Below are positions 44,554 to 52,370 of a DNA stretch of 64,000 bases, in pieces. The notes below the pieces were generated by a model. That model saw only the letters and a program-made list of their open reading frames with translations, was not told the origin of the DNA and searched no databases. Source of the stretch: Ardenticatenaceae bacterium (GTDB lineage: Bacteria; Chloroflexota; Anaerolineae; Promineifilales; Promineifilaceae); NCBI GenBank assembly GCA_020634435.1, contig JACKBS010000005.1, positions 62,001 to 126,000 on the forward strand, given 5' to 3'. Position numbers and translations under genes: made by a program. The number at the start of each line of letters is the position of its first letter. The first letter of the stretch is position 1.

Positions 44554-45285
44554 TTACTCGATTGTGGCTTCTGCTTCCTCACTGTCCTCGCCAGCATAAG
44601 ACGGAGCTTCAGCCAGACCTAAACGGCGCTTGCGCTCTTCCAGCTGGAGGTCCAACTCAGCGCTGCCTAAAGCAGCATCCATCTGGTTGTCCAACCGGTC
44701 AGCGTACATTTCACTGTGGGCGCTGGCTTTGTCTAACCGGGAGCGAATTGATTCGCCCAGGCGAGCAATATCAGTGTCACCCACACCCATCAAATCATCC
44801 AGGCTCTTGATAGCCTTCACAGTCGTCTCTTTAGACTTGGCCAGACGCATGAGCGCTTCCAGCTCTTTCTGCTCCTGGCGAATGGTTTGCAGCTTGGCTT
44901 GCAGCTTCAAGCGAGCACTCAACAACGATTCATACTCGCGCTGCTGGCGTACCCATTGCTCATGGTACTGCTCTTGCAGCCGACGCGCGCTGTTCAGCTC
45001 ATTTTGCGCCGCGCGGGCTAAATCAGCCTTGCCTTGCATAAGCAGCGCATCAATGTTGCGGTCTAGCTGGTCCGCCTTTTGCTTGTACTCTTTGTACTTG
45101 CGCTCCATGCTCTTAACTTCGCCACCAACCGTAGCCGCCGCATCTTCCAACTCGTCCAGATTGTTTTCGGCGTCGCGAATATACTGTTTCATCACCGCCA
45201 CAGAGTTGTTTTCCAGCGCTTTATCCACCATCTCGTGCAAATTGGCCGAGATGAGGGTTTGTACTTTTTCGAGTAATGTTGCCAT
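44554..45285 (-). CDS. pspA: PspA/IM30 (Vipp1) family membrane-stress protein
   Basis: 243 residues, nearly all coiled coil. The start 'MATLLEKVQTLISANLHEMVDKALENN' is the conserved amphipathic helix 0/1, and 'MKQYIRDAENNLDELEDAAATV' is the family core. PspA/Vipp1 proteins polymerise on the inner face of the membrane, ESCRT-III-like, and preserve the proton-motive force. An AAA+ activator such as PspF is absent, so control differs from enterobacteria. GGAGCAG lies upstream of the ATG as RBS. First gene of a three-gene unit. Confidence 0.93.
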   Translation of the reverse strand: MATLLEKVQTLISANLHEMVDKALENNSVAVMKQYIRDAENNLDELEDAAATVGGEVKSMERKYKEYKQKADQLDRNIDALLMQGKADLARAAQNELNSARRLQEQYHEQWVRQQREYESLLSARLKLQAKLQTIRQEQKELEALMRLAKSKETTVKAIKSLDDLMGVGDTDIARLGESIRSRLDKASAHSEMYADRLDNQMDAALGSAELDLQLEERKRRLGLAEAPSYAGEDSEEAEATIE

Positions 45286-45381
45286 GGATTCTGCTCCTTG
45301 TTACGCAAATAATCGGGTTTCTAGAGTTTCAAATTGTGTCCTGCAAGTTTGCATCGGTTAAAAATGTCCTTTGCCGATTTC

Positions 45382-45409
45382 ATAGTACCTGTTACGAATA
45401 ATTCCTCAA
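45382..45409 (-). promoter_or_regulatory. Possible promoter of the pspA operon
   Basis: Leftward: TTGAGG (45409-45404), 16-nt spacer, TACTAT (45387-45382), about 97 bp before the pspA ATG. Moderate match only. Confidence 0.35.
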
Positions 45410-45479
45410 ATTGTTGTGCCGCAGCACGTAATAAAAGGCATTAATCAGCTATGCAGGCTGGTAAGGCAAACTCCCCAGA

Positions 45480-45497
45480 GACATTGTAAACAATGTC
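45480..45497. promoter_or_regulatory. 18-bp inverted repeat GACATTGT-N2-ACAATGTC
   Basis: Perfect 8-nt arms with a 2-nt centre, the size of a dimeric repressor site. It lies between pspA's promoter region and the stop codon of the tandem kinase gene. It could instead be a weak terminator for the latter. Confidence 0.4.
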
Positions 45498-45546
45498 TGC
45501 TGTTTTTCAAGCGACAGTTAGCGAAAAATTCTAAGTAGCGGGGCCG

Positions 45547-47913
45547 TTATGCTTCCAATTCGGCGGTTTTGAGGAGGCCTTCTTGATAGACAGGCAGTTG
45601 GATCACAAAATGAAAACCAGCGGGTTTGCCTTTGCTGAATAGCAGCTTTCCTTTGTGAAGTGCCACGTACCCTTTGGCAATGTACAAACTGGGGCCAAAC
45701 TCTGGGAACTTAATCAGGTCTGGCTCGTCTGTGGACAATATCTCGTTGATTTCGGCAACGACATGCTCGCTAAATTCGGTGGAGAAAGAGATAACAATTT
45801 CCACAACGCTGGACTTCGAATTAAACATCGAAATCAGCACTTCTTTGGCACCTTTCTTGGGCTCGCTCTGCTGAATGCCAACCGTGACAATCCGTTCCAG
45901 GGCTTCATGCATGGTAGCCCAATCGGCTTCTACCTTGGGCATGTCGGAAATGGTAGCCATTTCTACCCGCCACCCCTCGGCCACATCCAGCTGGCCCAAC
46001 GTCTGGCAGGATTCAAACAGTTGGCTGCCTAAATTGGGAATGGGATACGCCTTGAGGCTGTGTGCGGTCCAGGCTTCACCGGTTTTCAGCTCGGCCAAAG
46101 AAATGAAATCTTCGATGAGATGGGTGAGGCGGAGGCTGTTGTCTTGAATGCCACGCAGCGAATGTTTAAGGTCAGAGTCGGTATTGGCTTCTTGCAGTGC
46201 TTTGGCTAGTTCGTCCGAATGCTCAGAAACGGAAGCTAGCGGGGTACGAAAATCTGGGGTAATCAGATTAATAATGCTGCGCTTCAGATCATCAAAACTT
46301 TGGGCGATACGGTTTTGATTGTGGAAATGTTTGTCCAACTGTTTTTCCACAAAACGCAGCACATCGTCGCTGTCATACGGTTTGGTGATGTATTCATCTA
46401 CGCCCCGGCGGAAGCCTTCATATTCGTCTTGTTTTTCCCCTTTGGCGGTGAGGAAAATAAAGGGAATGTGCAGCCACTGCGGATTATCGCGGACATGCTT
46501 CAAAAATTCGTAGCCGCTCATTTGGGGCATCATGATGTCGGAAACGATCAGGTCTGGCACCTGCTGGTTGATGACGTCCAGGGCCATTTTGCCATTTAGC
46601 GCCGTAAGGACGTTGAGCTTGTACTTGCCATCGAAGATGGTGAGCAAATCTTCTAGCCCGTTGAGCAGGTTACGATCATCTTCTACTACCAAGACAGTAG
46701 CCGCAGCTTTACCCGCATCCGCAGAATCACTACCCGCTTCAGATACTTTTTGCCGCTGATAGACCGGCAGGATGATGGTAAATTTACTACCTATACCTTC
46801 CTGGCTTTCGGCTTCAATACGGCCGTTGTGCAGCCGCACCAATCCATTCACAATAGCGAGACCTGTGCCCGCCCCCTGCTGCTCAAAAACACCCCGGTTA
46901 TACTGCACAAACGGCTCAAAAATCTGGCTTTTCATGCTGGCCGGGAAGCCCATTCCCTCATCAGCAACCGAAATGTGTACGTTTTTACCGTGAACCCTGG
47001 CCGAAACCATAATGTGGTTCACCTGCTTCTGGCTGGTGTCCGTAAATTTGATGGAATTGTTCAGCAGCCGCTCGATGATGTTGACCAGGCTTTCGGGATC
47101 GCCATAGATGGCTGGGAGTTTGTCAGGAACCTGACAGGTGATTTCGTAGGGCACGTCGCTGCCCACATTCTGATGGGCTTCGACTGTATCTTTGAGCAAA
47201 GCAGACAGATTAGGTACCTGGCAAGCGCGGGCTAAAAAGTTGGCCTGGGCCTCCCCACTGCGCAGTTCCATGACGCGAATAAAGTCATCTACCAAGCGCG
47301 TAAGCCGCAAACAGCCCGCTTGAATACCGCGCAAATATTCCCGATAGTTACGGCCGTCTGTAAATTCCGTTACGCTATCGGCCAGCATCTCATAGTAGGC
47401 AGTCACATAGGTCAGCGGCGTGCGAAACTCATGGTTTAGAATTTGCAGGATATTCTTTTTGAGCGATTCAATATTACGCTGCCGTGCCTGCTTGCGTTCA
47501 TACGCCAGGTCCAGCTGCGTATGAATGAGAGTGAGCAGTTTGGAAATAACAAAAGGCTTGGTGATGTACAAATCGGCATCACTCAGCCGACCTTTGCGAA
47601 TGTCTGGCTCTTCGCCTTTGGCGGTAACAAAGATAAAGGGGATCTGAATCCACTCGGGATTGGCCCGCACGTGGTTCAAAAACTCATAGCCGCCCATTTG
47701 CGGCATCATCACATCAGAAATGATCAGGTCTGGCTCATGTTCAGCCATGACATCCAGCGCCATTTGGCCGTCATTGGCTTGCAGCACGGTAATGTCGTAG
47801 CCTAAATCGGCAATTTCTAGAAGATCGTTCATGCCATCTAGCATTGATTGATCGTCTTCAACAATAAGGATGGTAGCAGTACGGCTGTTGGTTTTTTCGG
47901 GAGGTTGTATCAT
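45547..47913 (-). CDS. Tandem REC-histidine kinase protein (REC-HK-REC-pseudoHK)
   Basis: 788 residues, cytoplasmic, no membrane helices. First half: REC (about 15-130; Asp in 'LIISDVMMPQMGGYEFL'), HisKA with 'ILNHEFRTPLTYV', HATPase with 'LLNNSIKFTD', 'DEGMGFP' and 'GAGTGLAIVNGLV'. Second half repeats the layout: REC (about 405-525; 'LIVSDIMMPQMSGYEFL'), a HisKA-like helix reading 'ITPDFRTPLASV' where the phospho-acceptor His is Pro, and an HATPase-like domain without the Asn and DxGxG boxes. The pattern is an internal duplication with a dead second kinase. No partner regulator lies adjacent. Confidence 0.9.
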   Translation of the reverse strand: MIQPPEKTNSRTATILIVEDDQSMLDGMNDLLEIADLGYDITVLQANDGQMALDVMAEHEPDLIISDVMMPQMGGYEFLNHVRANPEWIQIPFIFVTAKGEEPDIRKGRLSDADLYITKPFVISKLLTLIHTQLDLAYERKQARQRNIESLKKNILQILNHEFRTPLTYVTAYYEMLADSVTEFTDGRNYREYLRGIQAGCLRLTRLVDDFIRVMELRSGEAQANFLARACQVPNLSALLKDTVEAHQNVGSDVPYEITCQVPDKLPAIYGDPESLVNIIERLLNNSIKFTDTSQKQVNHIMVSARVHGKNVHISVADEGMGFPASMKSQIFEPFVQYNRGVFEQQGAGTGLAIVNGLVRLHNGRIEAESQEGIGSKFTIILPVYQRQKVSEAGSDSADAGKAAATVLVVEDDRNLLNGLEDLLTIFDGKYKLNVLTALNGKMALDVINQQVPDLIVSDIMMPQMSGYEFLKHVRDNPQWLHIPFIFLTAKGEKQDEYEGFRRGVDEYITKPYDSDDVLRFVEKQLDKHFHNQNRIAQSFDDLKRSIINLITPDFRTPLASVSEHSDELAKALQEANTDSDLKHSLRGIQDNSLRLTHLIEDFISLAELKTGEAWTAHSLKAYPIPNLGSQLFESCQTLGQLDVAEGWRVEMATISDMPKVEADWATMHEALERIVTVGIQQSEPKKGAKEVLISMFNSKSSVVEIVISFSTEFSEHVVAEINEILSTDEPDLIKFPEFGPSLYIAKGYVALHKGKLLFSKGKPAGFHFVIQLPVYQEGLLKTAELEA

Positions 47914-48082
47914 GACTCCAACATCTTTGCAGTATTAGTCCGGTTCTTTTTTTACGCTTACGTCACTTTACGCATTATACAAATTCTTCTGATTGCTCGC
48001 GGTATGAATTTTGTACTTAATTTCTGACGTCTCTTCTTTTTGTGAATCGGTTACGGCCGTTCCCCACCCAGGTTCCAAGGTT

Positions 48083-48124
48083 GTCAAAAAAGCAAACAAC
48101 CAGCACCCCATTGAGATGCTGGTT
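48083..48124 (-). terminator. Intrinsic terminator of the LPQTG protein gene
   Basis: AACCAGCA (48098-48105) pairs with TGCTGGTT (48117-48124); leftward it is followed by GTTTGCTTTTTTG. Confidence 0.65.
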
Positions 48125-48174
48125 GCGAATAAGCTGGGCGAGTTGTTTTAACTACAGTGCCTGTTGATGTCGCA

Positions 48175-48825
48175 TTATCCAGAGGTGCGCAAGCGACGAG
48201 CAAAGAAGAGCAAGCCCACCAATACCACAGCTACCAGCAAGACACTCCACGTATCCAGACCGGTTTGCGGCAAAGAGTCATCCGTGCCCACCACGGCCGA
48301 AATTGGTGTAGCGGTAGCCTCAGTGGTTCCATCACTCGCTTCACTCATGGCCGCGGTGGCCGTAGCATCGTCATCAGAAACGGCCGTACCATCCCCAATA
48401 ACTTCCCCTTCGGCCGTCACCGTACCTTCAGCTTCAACGCCAGCCTCTGGCGTTTCAGTAACGTCACCGACCCCGCTCCCCTCCACAACAGGCGTGTTGG
48501 TCGGCGTGGGCGTTGGTGGCTCTGGGGTGCTCGTGGGCGCAACGGTCGGCTCCGATGTATTGGTCGGGATAATGGCCGCGGCCGCTTCCGTGGCCGCAAT
48601 AGCCGTGGCCGCGTTAGCCGCCAATGTGTCGGCATTACGCGTCTCGATAGCGGCCGTTTGCTGCGCTCGATCATCGGCCGCACGATTATTGACCAGGAAA
48701 ATGGCGGTACAGGCCCCCATCAAAATGAACAGGGTAACCAAAACACCAACCGCAATTAAAAATGGACGCCGGTTCGAAGAACTCTCCTCTTCCAGATATT
48801 CTTCCTCAATATAATCGTCTTGCAT
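48175..48825 (-). CDS. LPQTG-type surface-anchored protein
   Basis: 216 residues from ATG 48825, five bases after GGAGG (ATG 48828 is too close to it). A short acidic cytoplasmic start is followed by a membrane helix (about 22-45, 'FLIAVGVLVTLFILMGACTA'), a long Thr/Pro/Glu/Ala-rich low-complexity stalk, and a C-terminal sorting-type signal: 'LPQTG', a hydrophobic stretch and 'RRLRTSG'. This is the tripartite sortase signal, unexpected in this kind of genome. No sortase gene is in the window. The stalk gives no functional clue; it may be a display or attachment protein. Confidence 0.75.
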   Translation of the reverse strand: MQDDYIEEEYLEEESSSNRRPFLIAVGVLVTLFILMGACTAIFLVNNRAADDRAQQTAAIETRNADTLAANAATAIAATEAAAAIIPTNTSEPTVAPTSTPEPPTPTPTNTPVVEGSGVGDVTETPEAGVEAEGTVTAEGEVIGDGTAVSDDDATATAAMSEASDGTTEATATPISAVVGTDDSLPQTGLDTWSVLLVAVVLVGLLFFARRLRTSG

Positions 48826-48895
48826 CATTTCCTCCGTTCAATAACCGTTTAAGGCCGCCTGCAACGCTGCCTCTTCGCACGCTTGTTTCTAAAGT

Positions 48896-49957
48896 TTATA
48901 TTATGACATCCAGATTTGCCGTGGGTACAAACACCACTTCACCGCTGGCAAGTTCCACATCCACACCAGGAACTTTTAGGCCAACGGGTGTGGATTGCAA
49001 CCGGTTATAAATGTGCTTAATTTTGCCCACTTTTCCGGTGTATCCAGCGCTTAAAATACGCACCAGCTGGCCAGGAACCATCTCTTTTTTTACGGTAGCG
49101 GTATCTACACCCAGCGCCGCAGCCTGCGGCAAAATAATCTCTGGGCGCTGCCCCGCTTCGGCTTTGTAATCACCAAACAGCGATACAGAACGGCCGTCTG
49201 CATGGTGCAGTAGTTCAAAAATGGGCGGGGCCATGCCGCCGCTGCCCACGCCATCAGTCACCAAAAGGGGCAGTGGTGAAGCCAGGCTCACCTGGCACAA
49301 TTCGGCCGAAGCCGTGCCCACGATGAGACCGCGCACGCCTAAATCCTCAGCGCGATGGAACAGCTCGACGCTGTTCAAACTACCCACGGCCAAAACCTGA
49401 CCCGTGACGTCGCCGTTAAAATGGTCAGGTGTCAGCAGCGTGTCTGGCGTGGTAGCCACCACTTTGAGCCGCCCCACACCTTCGTGGCCAGAGCCCCAGG
49501 CGGCCTGGATCAGGCTGCCGCTGGTTTCAATGGTTACACCCTGATTGCCGATGTAGCTAACCACACGCCCCGCCACCAGGGCTCGCAGCTCCAACCAATC
49601 AGACGTTGGCTGCACCGCGATACGGCCGTTGACCACATCAAAAAAGATGCCATCCACTGGCGAAAGAACCTGCCGCTCGCCCAGCACGCGTTTACGCGAG
49701 GCCAACACGGCCCCAGCTTCCACCGGGGCCCCTTTTTCCACGCGCAAATACTTACTAATCTCATCTGGGTCAACACCCAGCTTTTCCGCTGCGGACATGA
49801 TGGCAAAATCGGAAGCCATTGTCGTGCGGGCCACCACCTGGATAGGGCTGACTTCTTGCCCCACGCGCACCACAATTTCACCGCCCTTGGGCAGCACGCG
49901 GGCACGCCGAATCTTGGTTTGGGTCTGGATGACCGTGGAACGATAAAACTCTTTCAT
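48896..49957 (-). CDS. Barrel-rich protein, last gene of the seven-gene operon, unknown
   Basis: 353 residues. The sequence alternates Gly/Val-rich short strands: 'VLPKGGEIVVRVGQEVSPIQVVART' and 'VEKGAPVEAGAVLASRK...LSPVDGIFFDVVNGRIAV' resemble lipoyl/barrel-sandwich hammerheads. 'GHEGVGRLKVV' and 'LGVRGLIVGTASAEL' form a middle alpha/beta region. The end has 'VRILSAGYTGKVGKIKHIYN', KOW-like. No membrane helix. I do not recognise a named family. Its ATG lies 3 bp after the stop of the GlmL-family gene, whose end holds its RBS (GGGAGG), so the two are coupled. Confidence 0.75.
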   Translation of the reverse strand: MKEFYRSTVIQTQTKIRRARVLPKGGEIVVRVGQEVSPIQVVARTTMASDFAIMSAAEKLGVDPDEISKYLRVEKGAPVEAGAVLASRKRVLGERQVLSPVDGIFFDVVNGRIAVQPTSDWLELRALVAGRVVSYIGNQGVTIETSGSLIQAAWGSGHEGVGRLKVVATTPDTLLTPDHFNGDVTGQVLAVGSLNSVELFHRAEDLGVRGLIVGTASAELCQVSLASPLPLLVTDGVGSGGMAPPIFELLHHADGRSVSLFGDYKAEAGQRPEIILPQAAALGVDTATVKKEMVPGQLVRILSAGYTGKVGKIKHIYNRLQSTPVGLKVPGVDVELASGEVVFVPTANLDVII

Positions 49958-49960
49958 CGC

Positions 49961-51712
49961 CTAGCCTCCCATGTCCCACAGCCACTTGCGCATTAAGCTG
50001 CGCCGGTCGGCTACATCACGCGGTAAGGTTAACGGCCGTCCCCGCGCATCAATCACCAAACCACCCACCAGGCCCCCGGTCAGCGTCATCTTCTTGCCCT
50101 GGCCAGGGCCAAAGCCAATGTCGAAGCGACTGGTTGGTTTTACCGTCACCTTGGCACTCTTGCCCGGCGCAATGGGGAAAATTTCAATCTTGCCAAACTC
50201 AATTTCCCCTTCAAAACTAATTCGCTCCGACTCGATGGTGATATCCATCGCCTTCTTGCCTAGCTGTCCCTTGCCCGTGGGCGCAATGACCCAACCTAAG
50301 TCCGACAAGACGCCAGCTTCCAGCGTCTGAATGACGGCGAGCGGTTGGTGCGCCGCCAGGGCACCCAGCGCCGGCAACACCCCATATCGATCCAGGGCTA
50401 TGGAAAAGATGCCTGTCGGCTGAATCGCATCCAGCAGCATCAGCATGATCTGGCCGGGGCGGGGCGCATTGGCTAATGTGCTGCCACGCGCCAACAACAG
50501 ACCGAATGGTGGCGGTGAGGGCTGTTCGCCCAAGGTTGGCCAGCGCAGTTCACGGCCTGCTTGTAGTACCGCACAACGGATGGCGGTACGAGCCACCGCC
50601 TGCTCCAGCTGCATCATTTTTTCGGTGGTAGGCACAGTGAAAGGGTGGAGCGATTTGTTAAAGATGAAATCGGCCGTTTCTGCGGCCGAAACCTCCATCG
50701 GCACCCACTGGCGCACCTCATCAACCGAAACCTGGTTCAACAGCTGGCTTGCCGGGAATCCCGCGCCGAGTTCGGCATGGATGGAAACCTGTGCCTGTTC
50801 TGGCGTGGCCATCACCAGCGAAACGCTGTTACTGCCCAGGTCTACGCCCATCACCGACTGTTTTTGCAGAGCGGCAAAATAATGGCAAATGCCCTTAAAC
50901 GCATGGGCTGTCGGCAAAACCGGGTAGCTGCTCCAGTCGCGCAGTTCCTGCACACCGGACAAATTGTTGATTTTCAGTTCTTCATAGAGCGCAGTGATCA
51001 AGCGAACTGCATCATCTAGCTGCTCTGATTCCAGCGTAGGCCGCACGTTATCGGCCATCTGCACGTTGGCATAATCGCCCAGCATTGCCTGAACGCGCTC
51101 GCGCAGCCTAAAGTTACCGGCAAATATCACCTCCGGCACCTTGCTGTCGCTCATTACGCTCACGCCCAATCCGACGGACTCTACCACCTGCAACAAACGA
51201 TCTTCTGCACCGCCCTCGGTGCCGCCCGTGATCAAAATCAGGTCGGGCTGCGACTGCACCACTGCGCCCACCTGCTCATGCGGCGGACGTTGATCAGAAA
51301 GGGTCAGGTGATCTTTTTCGTGATGGTAAATGGCACGCAGCGCTTTACGCGCCGAGGCAATGCTCACCTGGTCAAACAAGCCCACCAGGAGCACATCTAG
51401 CGGCTGGGCGGCGCTGGCAACCGCGGCAAAATGGTCCACGCCGGAGCCATCGGCACGCACGGGGCGAATGAGCCGCCCTTGTTCGCTAAGCAGCTTGCGG
51501 CCTGTAATTTCAGAGAGGCGGCTAATGGCCTGCTGTACGCCCTGGGAAACATCAAACCAGGGGCCATGTGCGGTAGTAGGAACGGCCGTTCGCGCAATAA
51601 ACCGGTAAGCACCCGCCACCATGTCAAATAAAACCACCGTGGTGTGGGTGCTGCCACAATCGGCCACCAAAAAGGATTCGTACGTTTCTACCTGGGGCGC
51701 TTCAGTCGTCAT
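49961..51712 (-). CDS. GlmL-family (glutamate mutase L-like) ASKHA protein
   Basis: 583 residues. Actin/hsp70-fold signatures: phosphate-1 'VADCGSTHTTVVLFD' (about 15-30), 'LILITGGTEGGAEDRLLQVV' (about 155-175) and a second half-domain 'VMGVDLGSNSVSLVMAT' (about 290). This is the GlmL/MutL family first seen beside glutamate mutase and thought to act as a chaperone or reactivase. No mutase genes are present here; instead it is the sixth gene of a membrane-protein operon. Its start codon shares one base with the preceding gene's stop. It likely binds ATP and drives assembly or repair of the neighbouring proteins (inference). Confidence 0.85.
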   Translation of the reverse strand: MTTEAPQVETYESFLVADCGSTHTTVVLFDMVAGAYRFIARTAVPTTAHGPWFDVSQGVQQAISRLSEITGRKLLSEQGRLIRPVRADGSGVDHFAAVASAAQPLDVLLVGLFDQVSIASARKALRAIYHHEKDHLTLSDQRPPHEQVGAVVQSQPDLILITGGTEGGAEDRLLQVVESVGLGVSVMSDSKVPEVIFAGNFRLRERVQAMLGDYANVQMADNVRPTLESEQLDDAVRLITALYEELKINNLSGVQELRDWSSYPVLPTAHAFKGICHYFAALQKQSVMGVDLGSNSVSLVMATPEQAQVSIHAELGAGFPASQLLNQVSVDEVRQWVPMEVSAAETADFIFNKSLHPFTVPTTEKMMQLEQAVARTAIRCAVLQAGRELRWPTLGEQPSPPPFGLLLARGSTLANAPRPGQIMLMLLDAIQPTGIFSIALDRYGVLPALGALAAHQPLAVIQTLEAGVLSDLGWVIAPTGKGQLGKKAMDITIESERISFEGEIEFGKIEIFPIAPGKSAKVTVKPTSRFDIGFGPGQGKKMTLTGGLVGGLVIDARGRPLTLPRDVADRRSLMRKWLWDMGG

Positions 51713-52344
51713 CAGAATCGTTGTACCAGTTCCGTCAGGAAGAAATTGAGGCGTTCAGCCAGTAAAATAAGCCCGGTGCTCACCAGAGCAGCAAACAAAG
51801 CACCAAATGTAATAGTGAGGACAACACGACCAACGGCCGTTACGCCTCGCTGCCAGATGGCCGGTTGCCACAAACCACTGCTGCGCGGTCGCAAGGCAGT
51901 AAATTGGAAAGCCAACAAGGTGCAAATGGTCAAAATGGCAACCACAATACCTTGCAGCGGCGTGGCGGGCTGCACGCCGACAATTTGTGGCCACAATGTG
52001 CCCGTCAGGCTGCCGATGAGCGCAACGGCCGCACCCACGCCCACCAACAGCGCCAACGACGTGTTGCCCAACCAGCTGACGCTGGGCAGACGGCGCGCCA
52101 GCAACATCAGAGCAAACAAAATGGGCACCAACCAGATGACCGAATCGGGGCTGGCGGGATTGGCCTGCACTTGCTGCCAGATGGGCAGTAGCAGTTGGCG
52201 CACAACGACCACCACAGCATAAGCTGCACTGACGCCCACCAGCAAATGCACCGACACGCGGTACAGCGGATTATCGCCAATGAGATAGCTGTAGATAAAA
52301 AGCGTCAGCAGTAAGCCAATAATGAGTCCCACTAAATCAGTCAT
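51712..52344 (-). CDS. Six-helix membrane protein, unknown (seven-gene operon)
   Basis: 210 residues with about six hydrophobic segments ('LVGLIIGLLLTLFIYSYLIG', 'LLVGVSAAYAVVVVV', 'WLVPILFALMLLA', 'TSLALLVGVGAAVALIGSL', 'GIVVAILTICTLLAFQFTAL', 'VLTITFGALFAALVSTG'), short loops, and no enzyme motif. Overlaps the GlmL-family gene by one base and starts 26 bp after the zinc-ribbon gene. I do not recognise the family. Confidence 0.75.
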   Translation of the reverse strand: MTDLVGLIIGLLLTLFIYSYLIGDNPLYRVSVHLLVGVSAAYAVVVVVRQLLLPIWQQVQANPASPDSVIWLVPILFALMLLARRLPSVSWLGNTSLALLVGVGAAVALIGSLTGTLWPQIVGVQPATPLQGIVVAILTICTLLAFQFTALRPRSSGLWQPAIWQRGVTAVGRVVLTITFGALFAALVSTGLILLAERLNFFLTELVQRF

Positions 52345-52370
52345 TTCTCTTCTTACCGAATAGATGCTGC

